Source: Cavenderia fasciculata (lineage: Eukaryota > Evosea > Eumycetozoa > Acytosteliales > Cavenderiaceae). Taken from it: a stretch of DNA of 64,000 nucleotides. Both the position numbers and the translations under genes were made by a program. The stretch is taken from assembly GCF_000203815.1 (NCBI RefSeq), contig NW_004457737.1, positions 1,736,001 through 1,800,000 on the forward strand, read 5' to 3'. Every line of letters begins with the position of its first letter. The first letter of the stretch is position 1. The notes beneath the pieces were generated by a model. It had not been told where the DNA came from and did no database searches. It was given only the letters and a program-made list of their open reading frames with translations. Positions 36,612 to 45,647 of this stretch are shown here, one piece after another.

Positions 36612-36870
36612 AAATATCAGCCGACCTACAGACAAGATGAACCAGCTGACTTGAGAGACTCGACAAGGCACACATGAGCTTGCACTGGATACAGATGAGC
36701 TTACGCTGGACACACAAATCAGCTGACACTGGACACGATAGACGGAATCAGCTGACACTGGACACAGATGACACAGGACACAATAGACGGAATCAAATGA
36801 CACAATCAGATGACACTGGACACAGATGACATAGGCAGGACACACAATTAAGCTGACACGATAGACAGGA
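36612..36870. repeat. Degenerate tandem repeat, about 20-24 bp units
   Basis: Repeated variants of GCTGACACTGGACACAGATGA, GACACGATAGACGGAATCA and GACACAGGACACAATAGACG run through this stretch. The GACAC step recurs every 10-12 bases, and composition is clearly richer in GC than the surroundings. The minus-strand open frame across it is a Cys/Ser-rich artefact. It lies between the decayed coding DNA and the right arm of the H4 inverted duplication. Confidence 0.75.
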
Positions 36871-36898
36871 ATGATACCTGACAGATAGTAATGGATTG

Positions 36899-37236
36899 GA
36901 TTAGGATAATAATAATTATGTTGGAGCAGAATATTTATTGATTATTTTTGTTTGTACAACAGTAATACCTATAGTGAATATAATTAGTAGAAGTAGTAGA
37001 AGAGAGAGAAAGAGACAAAAAAAACAATCGAATATGATTAATTTAGAATGGGTGGTGTTGATAAACACCCTTTGAGTTTGAGACACCGAAAATCTAAGCG
37101 ATTTAGGTTGGACGGCTAATGGATTTAACCATTGAAACCGTATAAGGTACGACCTTGCTTCTTAAGTGCGTAAACGACGTCCATAGCTGTTACGGTTCTA
37201 CGGTTGGCGTGTTCAGTGTAGGCAACTGAATCACGG
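36899..37236 (-). repeat. Right arm of inverted duplication (H4 gene 3' end and flank)
   Basis: The reverse complement of this stretch matches 34969-35302. It covers the last third of H4, the 3' UTR and the terminator-side DNA up to the TTATGTTGGAGCAGAATATT segment. The arms stand about 1.6 kb apart in opposite orientation. Confidence 0.9.
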
Positions 37237-37442
37237 ATGACATTCTCCAAGAAATGACGGAGGACGTTACGGATCTCTTCATAAATTGGGAACGAGATAC
37301 GCTTGACACCACCACGACGCGCTAAACGACGGATGGCTGGCTTGGTAATACCAAAGATGAAATCCTTCAAGGCCTTTCTATGTCTCTTGGCTCCCTTACC
37401 ACCTTTTCCACCTGTTTTTCCTCTACCAGCAGTTGATGACAT
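37125..37442 (-). CDS. H4: Histone H4 (divergent)
   Basis: Intron-less, 105 residues, core nucleosome histone. The tail is [20 protein letters not shown], and the histone fold runs from HRKALKDF to TLYGFNG. The landmarks [42 protein letters not shown] and GRTLYGF are kept. In the 87-residue core I count about 16 differences from the canonical animal/plant H4, including GL to FP in loop 1 and DN.Q to DF.F in the first helix. That is many for H4. It could be a variant rather than the main replication-dependent H4. The 3' end is duplicated in inverted orientation 2 kb away. Confidence 0.93.
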   Translation of the reverse strand: MSSTAGRGKTGGKGGKGAKRHRKALKDFIFGITKPAIRRLARRGGVKRISFPIYEEIRNVLRHFLENVIRDSVAYTEHANRRTVTAMDVVYALKKQGRTLYGFNG

Positions 37443-37861
37443 TGTTTGATTGATTGGTTTGAATTAAGCTTTAAATTTACTGTGAATATTAAAAATATTT
37501 AAGATATTGAATGAATATTAGATTAGTGTGTTGTCCTTTTTGGATCTAAGCTAGCTAATGTTGTAGATTATACCTTTAAAAATTTGATGTCTAAAAGATA
37601 TATTTGTTTTTGTTGTTGTGACTGAACGATTTTGTTGTATATAAACAAACCAAAACAAAAAAAAATTGAAAAAAATGTAAAAATTGGTGGGTGATTTTTT
37701 GACACATTTTAAATTGGGCGCCAAAGTAAAATAATGATTTTTCAATGATGCCAATTTGAAACGAAAAATTTTTTAAAAAAACACCACCAAATTCAAAAAT
37801 TCAAATTTTCACACAACGTACATATTTTTAATTATTTTATTTATTTATGAATATATTTTTT
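37443..37861. other. H4 upstream region
   Basis: About 420 bp between the H4 start and the stop of the next minus-strand gene; it must hold the H4 promoter. It is AT-rich with A- and T-runs. A GGGCGCCAAAG stretch near 37717 resembles an E2F-type site (TTTGGCGCC on the minus strand), which would suit S-phase control but is a single short match. Confidence 0.4.
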
Positions 37862-38922
37862 TTAATCTTGAAAATTAGTAGTTTGAATATGATTTTCTTT
37901 CAAGATATCATCGATGATATTGATTTTATCAGACATCCAAGGATAGAGAAAGTTATCACCACTTGGAGGAGAGATTAGATTCTGAGCATTGAAATGCATA
38001 CGAGCATTGAGAAAACTCTTATAGTTGATCAAAGGTGTTGGACCGTTTCGATTGAATATATCTCTAAATATTTCTTCTTGTGCTTGTTTATCTTTTAGAT
38101 AACTGGTAGCTTCAACTGCCAAAAATGGTAAAATTAAATGTGTCAATCCAATTGGATATCTATATGGTAGTATTACTTGGAAAGGAAAATTAAAAAAGGT
38201 TAGAGAGAAAATATATAACATATTTCAGCTGATTTATCTGTATCTATATATATTTACATTTGCTAATAGCAATTAAAGGGAAAAAAGTAAAAGCAAAAGC
38301 TTTTGCATTTGAACTAATCATATCTTGACCAACTTTAAACTTTAGTGTTGTGTTGATAACTTCGATATTGGCATCTTCTTCATCCTTTGTAATTGGTACA
38401 ATTCTAAAATCTTCGATCAATTTCTTTCTTAGTTCCTTGTCGTTGTCAATATCTTTAAATGTTAAATGTTCAATTGTACTTGTATCATTTCTATATCTTG
38501 TCTTTGTTTCTTGATATGTTTCAAGTATCTTTTTATCTCTTTCTCCCAACTATAATAAAAAAGTAAAAAGGAGAATATTAATATATTTATTTATTTACTC
38601 AATCTCTTATTTATTTATTACTTACAGCCCAAGTATGAGGAGTTAGAACGATAGCATATTCATCAGAACCAAATTCCATTTGAGCATCATCGATTGATAG
38701 ATAAAAGTCCCATTTGTTATAGTTGGCATTGTAACCAAACTCTTTACTTTTATTGATAAAGTAATCTAATCGTTCTTTGGGCAACGACTTCATTGGTTTC
38801 TTTTGGTCTTCAACCATTGCTTTGGTACTATATTCAAATGGTGCCTTTGCAAATAATCTTACTCCCATCATTGAAGTATATACAAATAATCCTAATGCTC
38901 CTATCTTTGGTGAAACTACCAT
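37862..38922 (-). CDS. Protein of unknown function with N-terminal hydrophobic segment
   Basis: Three exons in phase (38626-38922, 38258-38549, 37862-38175) give 300 residues. I do not recognise the family. The N-terminus (MVVSPKIGALGLFVYTSMMG) is hydrophobic and could be a membrane anchor or targeting signal. A charged helical segment follows (ERDKKILETYQETKTRYRND). Near residue 185 another hydrophobic stretch (SSNAKAFAFTFFPLIAISK) leads into a conserved-looking tail rich in Pro, Phe and Asn. The third exon joins through an AAG acceptor. The N-terminal segment suggests membrane or mitochondrial association, which is inference. Confidence 0.6.
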
Positions 38923-39117
38923 CTTATAATATTATATAATATATAACTACACACAACTAGTTATCGTAATGATCATATGATATGATTTTCAAAAGAGAAA
39001 AGAGAGATTAATTAAGAAGTTTTTTTTCGTTTAGTGTTCTTGAACATCATCATCATTGTGTGTGTAAAGAGAGTTATATAATATTAATCAATGTTTAACT
39101 TTTTTTTATTTGTTTTA

Positions 39118-39150
39118 GATATCTATCTATCTATCTATCTATCGATCTAT
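39118..39150. repeat. ATCT microsatellite
   Basis: About seven ATCT units with one ATCG interruption, immediately upstream of the structured GC-rich element and within the promoter region of the Rab gene. Confidence 0.8.
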
Positions 39151-39177
39151 TCATGTCATATGAATTAATTAAAACCC

Positions 39178-39284
39178 AACGGTGCTCCACCAGAGAAACT
39201 ATGATTCACCGAACATTGGGGACAGTGGTGCAAGAGGTGGATGTCACCTCACACCACCGAAGCACGTTAAATTTTTTTTTTTTT
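39178..39284 (+). ncRNA. Candidate structured small RNA with T-run terminator
   Basis: A roughly 90-nt block near 50% GC stands out from the AT-rich flanks. Its ends pair: AACGGTGCT (39178-39186) with AGCACGTT (39261-39268), eight pairs with one bulged G. Inside is a two-step hairpin. GTGGTG (39225-39230) pairs with CACCAC (39252-39257), and GAGGTG (39234-39239) pairs with CACCTC (39245-39250) around a five-base loop. Three bases after the closing stem comes a run of 13 T (39272-39284), as at a Pol III terminator. It is not a tRNA or 5S rRNA, and I do not recognise the family. It could instead be a structured 5' leader or DNA element of the Rab gene. Confidence 0.45.
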
Positions 39285-39388
39285 AAAAAACACAAAAACA
39301 TGATCATTACTTCTTAATCTCTTTTGTTGTTGTTATTTGTATTTGTACATTTTTATACCTGTTTTATATATATATATTAATATTAATA

Positions 39389-40225
39389 ATGAGAGAAGAA
39401 GAAAACGATTATTTATTCAAGAGTATGTTGTTGTTATTATTTTACCCTCTTTTCTCTATTCCCTTTTCTTCTTATCTAATCTTATTCTTCTTTTCTTTAT
39501 AGTTGTAATAATTGGAGATTCAGCAGTAGGTAAATCAAACCTATTAAATAGATTTACAAGAAATGAATTTACAGAAAAGACCAAAGCAACGATTGGTGTA
39601 GATTTTGGAACCAAATCGATAGAGATTGAGGGTAAAGTAATCACTGCTCAATGTTGGGATACAGCAGGACAAGAAAGATTCAGAGCAGTTACAAGTGGTT
39701 ATTATCGTGGAGCACTTGGAGCAATGATTGTATACGATATCACCTCCAAGATTAGTTTTAAAAATGTAACAAGATGGTTAAATGAACTTAGAGAAATGGC
39801 CGAACCAGACATTCTAGTCATGATGGTTGGTAACAAATCTGATCTAGAATCTTCAAGAGAGGTTTCAACAAGAGAAGCTCAATCTTTTGCTGAAGCAAAC
39901 AAAATCTCTTTTCTTGAAACTTCTGCTTTAAATTCTACAAATGTTAATCTTTCTTTTGAAAAATTATTAACTGGTAAGAAATTGTAGAAAAAAATAGAAA
40001 AAAAGAATATAATAATAATATTTCTTTTTTTTATTTTTTTATTTTTTATTTATTTATTTTTTAGATATTTATAATCAATTTGGACAAAAGAAAGCTCAAG
40101 TTGTAATGGACGATGGACAAGAATGGTTAAAACCAACTCAAAGTGGTCAAAAGATTACACCATTAAACGAAGCTCCTGTCAATGTTACTTCTACTCATCA
40201 AGAACCAAAAAAAGGTTGTTGTTAA
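39389..40225 (+). CDS. Rab family small GTPase (Rab11-like)
   Basis: Three exons (39389-39422, 39503-39973, 40065-40225) give 221 residues. All G motifs are present: GDSAVGKS P-loop, the switch I threonine in [23 protein letters not shown] and ETSAL. The [12 protein letters not shown] and [14 protein letters not shown] stretches are Rab hallmarks. The [14 protein letters not shown] plus [11 protein letters not shown] pattern is closest to Rab11/RabC-type proteins. The protein ends KKGCC, a double-cysteine geranylgeranylation signal, so it should be membrane-anchored on a vesicle compartment. The start at 39389 gives the [11 protein letters not shown] lead usual before a Rab G1 strand. Confidence 0.93.
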
Positions 40226-40508
40226 AAAAAACATTAACAATCACAAACAAAACAAAACAAAATAATACTATCACTACATTAACCTGTTATAATTATTTAT
40301 ATAAAATCAATATTATTACTTCTCTCTCTCCTCTTGTCACAACCACCATTGCTACTTTTACTAATCCTCTACATTTTTTTTAAAATAATAATAAATGATA
40401 ACCTCTATCATCTTTTGTTTTCCTGAATATGCGATCCAGGAAATAATTCTATAATAATATCTATAATATTTTATTTATTTTAATTTGTATTTACAATTTA
40501 TGTTTTAT
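40226..40508. other. Convergent 3' intergenic region
   Basis: Short AT-rich spacer between the Rab stop and the rad21 stop on the opposite strand. Nothing specific is seen apart from AATAAA-like hexamers. Confidence 0.4.
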
Positions 40509-43273
40509 TTATTTTTTGGTTTGATAGGGAGAATCTAAATCATCATCAAATTCTCTATTAAAATGTAGAGTATTATCAAATGTATTTGTTTTCTTTATAG
40601 AGATATCTTGATAGGGTTCAGTTTGTTCAACTTGAACCAAACCTTTGGTGGTGAGGACAAGTATTTCATAAAAACTACCTGCGACTGCCATTCTTGTTTG
40701 TTTTTTACCTTCAACCATTTTGAAAAAATCAATGGTAGATGTATGATTTACATTGTAGTAATTGTCTAGTACCTTGTGCATCGATGCAGTACGAGGTGTC
40801 CAAGATCCAATACCAGGTGCAAGTGGTGTTTTGCTAGATTGGGGCGTTTGCATTTGTTCAATAGGAGAAAATGGTGGTGGCTCATCAAATCCTCCACCAA
40901 CTCCACCAAAATCACCATCACCAGGATAATCTTCAACTTGTGGAATTTGATTATCATCATTATCATTATTTTTAAAAATGTCAGTTGGAAAGACTAAACT
41001 CTCTTCTGAGGAATGAGAAGATTTGGTTGGTGAACGTTTGAGGGTATTCAAGATTTGATCCCATTCTGAACTAATGTCACCTAGAATTTCATCTTGTTTG
41101 TCTTTGGGTACTGCATCAAATTTACGACGTTTGGTTGGACTAATACCCAATTCCTCTTCAATGTGTCCTTGTACCTTGGAGAGAATCACTTGTTCTTTTA
41201 GATCAAAAGAGTCTAGTGTAATGTTCATGTCACGACTCTTGGGGAGACCCAATCCTTCGCAAACACGATCGTCGGTAAAATTGTTGGTTGCATCTTGACG
41301 ATAGTTTTGGAGGGCCTTGTGGACTTTGGAGGTTTTGAGATAGTCCATCAATTTGGCGTCTTCATCAATCAGTACAACTGGATATTTGGTTTGGATAATG
41401 TCACGGAAATGACTTAGAATCTTGTTGGACATGGTTTGACGAATGGGTGCTAGGAGAGAGTGTTTGAGTCCCTTGGATTGTTGAATTCTAGCTTTGAATG
41501 TTTGTGGTTGACTGGCGAGTTGATCACGACTAGTTACCAAGTCTTGCGGACGTCTACGATGAACACGAATCTTTGTTTCTAATCTTGCCAATCTTAATCT
41601 AGCTGGTGTATTTAGTTGAGCCAAAGTAGTAGTTGTAGTAGTAACAAGTGTTGGATCTAAATGAATAAATGGTACTGCTCCTTTTTTGGTGTTAATGGTG
41701 CATCAATTGGTACTTTTCCATCATCTTCTAGAGTGTCTTGTTCTTGATTTTCTTTTTCTTTTTCCTTTTCTTCATCTTCTTCTTGAAATGAAGGTAAAGG
41801 AATATCATCTTGACCACCAAAACCACCATCATCCATTGGTTGATCTCTTTCACCACCAATTGATTCATCCAAAAATTTGATTGGTTTATCATTATCTTCA
41901 GCCAATAAAAGATCGTCTTCTTCTTCTTGACCTCTTTTGGAAAGTGATTCTTGTTCTTCACTCATGGAATAATCCATATTTTTAAATACAGAGTTTGGAT
42001 CAAACTCTACTTCATCGGCCTTGAAATCAAATGAACTTTGATTAAGAGATGATTCATCGTCCTCTTCTCCTTGTTCTTTTCTTTGGGTATCTTGAAACTT
42101 GCCCATCAAATCACCTATTGATCCATCACTACTATCTTCATCAAGTGACATTGATACATCCTTTACATGTGGTTTTGATTTTCTTGGTGTAACAGATAAT
42201 GCTGGTCTCTCTGCTCCTCTCATTACTACTTCATCTGGATGAAAATCTTTCATCCATACAGAAAATTCAGATTCTTGTGGTGATAATGTACTAATAAAAA
42301 AAATAAAAAAAGAAATAAATTAATAATCTTATTTATATATATATATTTTTTTATATATTTACGCATTAAGTCTAGCAATTTCACCTTCAACTTGTTCATC
42401 TGCATCTTTATCTCTTTCACCATCCATAATAGATGAAGGAGTTAATACTTCTTCTTCTTCTTCCTCTTCTTCATTGACAGTTGGTTCATCCAAAAGAGTA
42501 GAATCTACAGGAGCAGGTTTTTTTCCTTTTACTGGAGTTGGAAAAGCAATCACTGTATCTTGGCCTCCTTGTTTACCCATTTCTTGTTCATAAAGTTCTT
42601 GAAATTTTTTAGATTCATAAAATTTATCAACTACCAAACTAAATAGGAATAGAAATTGATTAATATACATATAGGTATATTTATATTTTACTATATAATT
42701 TTACATACTCATCCAATTTTGTAATACCACGTAGATATTCATCAATTTGTTGAGTGATTGTACTTGGTTTTGGTTGAGCAATAACAAGTGCTTCTTCATC
42801 TTCTTTTGTTTGTGTCAATGTAATACCTGCCGATGCTGATTTCGTTGTTGTAATCTGATAAAAAGAAAAGAGAGAGTGTGAGATTGAGGTTACAATGTTT
42901 ATATATATATATATTTCTATACATACAGTTTTAATTCTAACTACAGCTTCATTACAATCATCAGATAGATATTTAACCTTTTTAGAAAAGATACGAACCA
43001 CACCAAGTAAAAGATGAGATGTCATACGAAGAGCCATTGGAAGATGTGGATGTAGAATTTTATCTTGAAAGAAAGAAATATCACAGAGAGAGAGATTTTA
43101 ATTATTAGTTTGATCATAGTCGAGTCGTTTATACTCTACTTTTACATACAAATAGATCTAGGGATATTAGTTTTAAAGATTGAATTCTTTGTTATTTTCT
43201 TGTCCCAATGACCAGCAAGCCAGATCCTACTCAGAGGACCTCTCTTTTGTAATACAATCTGTGAAAAGAACAT
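40509..43273 (-). CDS. rad21: RAD21/SCC1 cohesin kleisin, with internal frame change
   Basis: Exons: 43150-43273, 42927-43063, 42709-42854, 42363-42638 and 40509-42290. The N-terminal kleisin domain is textbook (MFFSQIVLQKRGPLSRIWLA, HWDKK.T, LPMALRMTSHLLLGVVRIFS, KYLSDDCNEA), the SMC3-binding part. The acidic middle is disordered. The C-terminal winged helix (RMAVAGSFYEILVLTTKGLV then QTEPYQDI), which binds SMC1, is intact. Between them, after TPKK, the frame stops seven codons later at 41657; the downstream half lies in the -1 frame. The switch point is a perfect slippery heptamer A AAA AAG (41681-41687). With a -1 slip the protein is 821 residues. An undercalled A gives the same result. 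No intron of usable length fits. Confidence 0.88.
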
Positions 43274-44518
43274 CTTGACGAGATTCGACTAGTAGTTGAT
43301 AATAATAAATATTTATTACTACACCACCTAACCCAACAACAAACACAGAATAAGAATAACCGTCTATCAGTCTATTTTCTTCTTCTCGTGTTTCGTAGAT
43401 TGTATCTATAGATACAAATATGATGATATAGATATGTAGAAATAGAACTATTACTTTTTTTGAAAATGAATCCGTTGAAGTCTTTATAAAAAAAAAAAAA
43501 AATTTACCACGAACCATTGAAAAAGGCGCCAAACCAAGCTTGTAGTAATCACTAGCGATATATTTTCTTTACTGTTCATTTTATCTTGTCTCTATCTCTA
43601 TATATATATTTATATATATATATAATATATTTTTCATAATTTCACAAAGTTTGAAATCTTCATTTTTACCAGTTTATCTGGATACTGGGTATATATATGT
43701 TTATATATATATATAACCTCCCTTTTGGTGGTTGGGGTATATACAACTAATTTTGATTCATTTTGAACAAGAGGGGCTCCTCCTCCTCCTTTTGAGACTA
43801 CATTATAAAGTTGGCAAGTTCACAACCCTACCAATATTGGTACCCCCACATATATACATATGTCTTGCTGTGTGAAAAAGAATTATTATTTAGTTTAGTT
43901 TGTCTAGACTTATTATTTGATTAATTATCATTTATTTATTTATTTTTCAATCAATGGATACAGAAGCATATTGCATCGTTTTATTATATGTAAGACTATC
44001 AATTCAAAAGGACTGATTCAATCTTTCATCTATCTTGTATTAATATAACACTACCCTCTACCTCTCTCTCTCTCTTTAGTTTGGTTATGTTTTAAGTGTG
44101 ATTTATAATGTTTGTCGTCGTCAAGACTCTTTAAAAGGTTAGAGAGAGATACCAAATAGCGATTCCAAATATTATCTGTTATTTCCCAATTCAATCAATA
44201 AAGGACAGGTTGTTCGTTGCCTTCAATTTGTTTTGGGCAAAAGATTTTTTTTTTACAAAAATTGTTTCAAAGACCCTTTTGATCGCTGAAAACTCTTTAA
44301 TTTGTTTATTCATCAATCCTTTATACACGTCTATTTAATCAATCATTTAACTTTTATATCTTATCTCTTTTATCTCTTTTATTCCCACATACGCACTTTT
44401 TTTTTTAAAAGCAATAGAGAAAGAAAAGAGTTAACACATTTTTTTTTATTTGTTTTTTTTTATTCTACAACAACTACAAATATATATAATACTACTACTA
44501 TACTTATACAATACAACA
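43274..44518. other. Divergent intergenic region
   Basis: 1.25 kb between the rad21 start and the start of the plus-strand gene at 44519. It contains TA-rich runs (about 43600-43730) and a GC-richer patch with CTCCTCCTCCTCC (about 43778-43792). The open frames at 43227-43532 (minus) and 44302-44538 (plus) are leader or promoter sequence, not separate genes. Confidence 0.45.
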
Positions 44519-45553
44519 ATGGAAACATTAGAAAATAATAAGATGTTATCTTCATCTTCATCTTCATCTTCATCTCCATCATCTTTACCAATAGATGAAA
44601 GAACAAAACAAATAAGTGAAGCATTTCAATTGATTGTTGGAGTATTTAAAGAATGTATTACTAGAATCGATGATGGTAGTGCAAAGGATGTGATTGATCT
44701 TTTCAAAGGTTATGTACCAGATGAAAAGTATGCAACCCTAAAGGAAGAGTACAACAGAGAAAGGTTAGAGATGGAGAATAGACAAGCGGTCAATCAACAG
44801 ATGGCCGAGCACAGTTTTGAGAATTTTCTAACTTCAAATGTGGTGGCTGCCAAGCTTACCAAGATGGTAGCTCGTAAGATTCCAAGTCAAGTACCACCTT
44901 TTTTGGGATTAACAGGTAATCAAGCTGCATCATATGCAACACCTGCTGCATCTAGAGAGTCTGCTGCCAACAATAGCGGTAGCCATGGTGGACAAAAAAA
45001 GAGACACCACCACGAAAAGGATGTATTTGGTATGAATTGGAACTCCATCATCAAGATGGCTTCAACTCTTTCACTCGATCAAGTAAAGTCAATGCTCAAT
45101 ATGTTGGTCATGGTCATTAGTCACATGCCAATCCCTGTCATTCTTCGTGAATTCCAAAAATACAGAATCCTCATCTCTGTCTTTTTCGATCTCATCACTG
45201 CCATTGTCAAATTGGATCCTCGTTACCTCGCCACTTCAATCGTTGTTTCTGTTCTTTCTGTAATGTCTTTTATGAACAAAAAAGATAAGAATTTAAATGC
45301 TGGTAAAGAAAGAAAGAAAGAAAAGAAAGTATTATTTAATTTTATCCTTTTTACTTATTATTATTTTCTTTTTTTAGCATTAAATGTAGCAAAATATTTC
45401 CATGGAGTTGGAGCTAAAAAGAAATTTGCATTATTTAGATTATCAACATTGGTTTTAAATCTTTCATATCTTTTTAAAATTATTAATCCACCTCCAATTA
45501 CTCCAAGTGATTTATATTCTTTAGGTAAAGCTTATTTAACTTCAAAACTTTAA
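44519..45553 (+). CDS. Multi-helix membrane protein of unknown function
   Basis: Two exons (44519-45302, 45378-45553) give 319 residues. I do not recognise the family. A Ser run near the start is followed by a helical region (RTKQISEAFQLIVGVFKECI), a charged coiled-coil-like stretch (LKEEYNRERLEMENRQAV) and a His/Lys-rich linker. At least two hydrophobic segments come next (MLNMLVMVISHMPIPVILRE; ILISVFFDLITAIVKL with LATSIVVSVLSVMSFM). The C-terminal exon has a further weakly hydrophobic helix (LFRLSTLVLNLSYLFKI). The pattern of an N-terminal cytosolic domain with C-terminal membrane helices suggests an endomembrane or peroxisomal protein, but that is speculative. The ATG at 44519 follows an A-rich leader. 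Confidence 0.65.
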   Translation: METLENNKMLSSSSSSSSSPSSLPIDERTKQISEAFQLIVGVFKECITRIDDGSAKDVIDLFKGYVPDEKYATLKEEYNRERLEMENRQAVNQQMAEHSFENFLTSNVVAAKLTKMVARKIPSQVPPFLGLTGNQAASYATPAASRESAANNSGSHGGQKKRHHHEKDVFGMNWNSIIKMASTLSLDQVKSMLNMLVMVISHMPIPVILREFQKYRILISVFFDLITAIVKLDPRYLATSIVVSVLSVMSFMNKKDKNLNAGKERKKEKKVLFNFILFTYYYFLFLALNVAKYFHGVGAKKKFALFRLSTLVLNLSYLFKIINPPPITPSDLYSLGKAYLTSKL

Positions 45554-45647
45554 AATAAACAAATAAAAGTATTATTATTATTATTTTGTTTTAAAAATAT
45601 TATTTATTTGATTGAAAGAGATTTTGTTTAATTTGTGTTAATTTGTG

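Larger units (their letters stand above)
34825..37124. other. Rearranged region between MDR gene and histone H4
   Basis: No intact gene in 2.3 kb. In order it holds an inverted copy of the H4 3' end (34969-35302), decayed coding sequence, best read on the minus strand (about 35337-35760), a plus-strand open frame (about 36031-36363), a degenerate tandem repeat (36612-36870), and the H4 3' flank itself (from 36899). The parts are listed separately. Confidence 0.6.
38923..39388. other. Divergent intergenic region with structured element
   Basis: 466 bp between divergent genes. It contains an ATCT microsatellite (about 39118-39150) and, directly after it, the GC-rich structured element described below, which ends in a T-run about 105 bp before the Rab start codon. 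Otherwise it is AT-rich. Confidence 0.5.

Noticed and set aside
36594-36845. Minus-strand Cys/Ser-rich open frame of 83 codons
   Set aside because: It is the translation of the degenerate tandem repeat and would not be a real cysteine-rich peptide.
36612-36870. CRISPR-like array
   Set aside because: The repeat units are degenerate and contiguous, with no constant repeat plus unique spacer pattern, and the genome is eukaryotic.
39178-39270. tRNA, tRNA-Sec or 5S rRNA
   Set aside because: There is no GTTCRA T-arm, no cloverleaf, and none of the 5S internal control sequences.
41640-41690. A tiny intron explaining the RAD21 frame change
   Set aside because: The only GT..AG pair that restores the frame would remove 19 bases, far below the shortest introns in this window.
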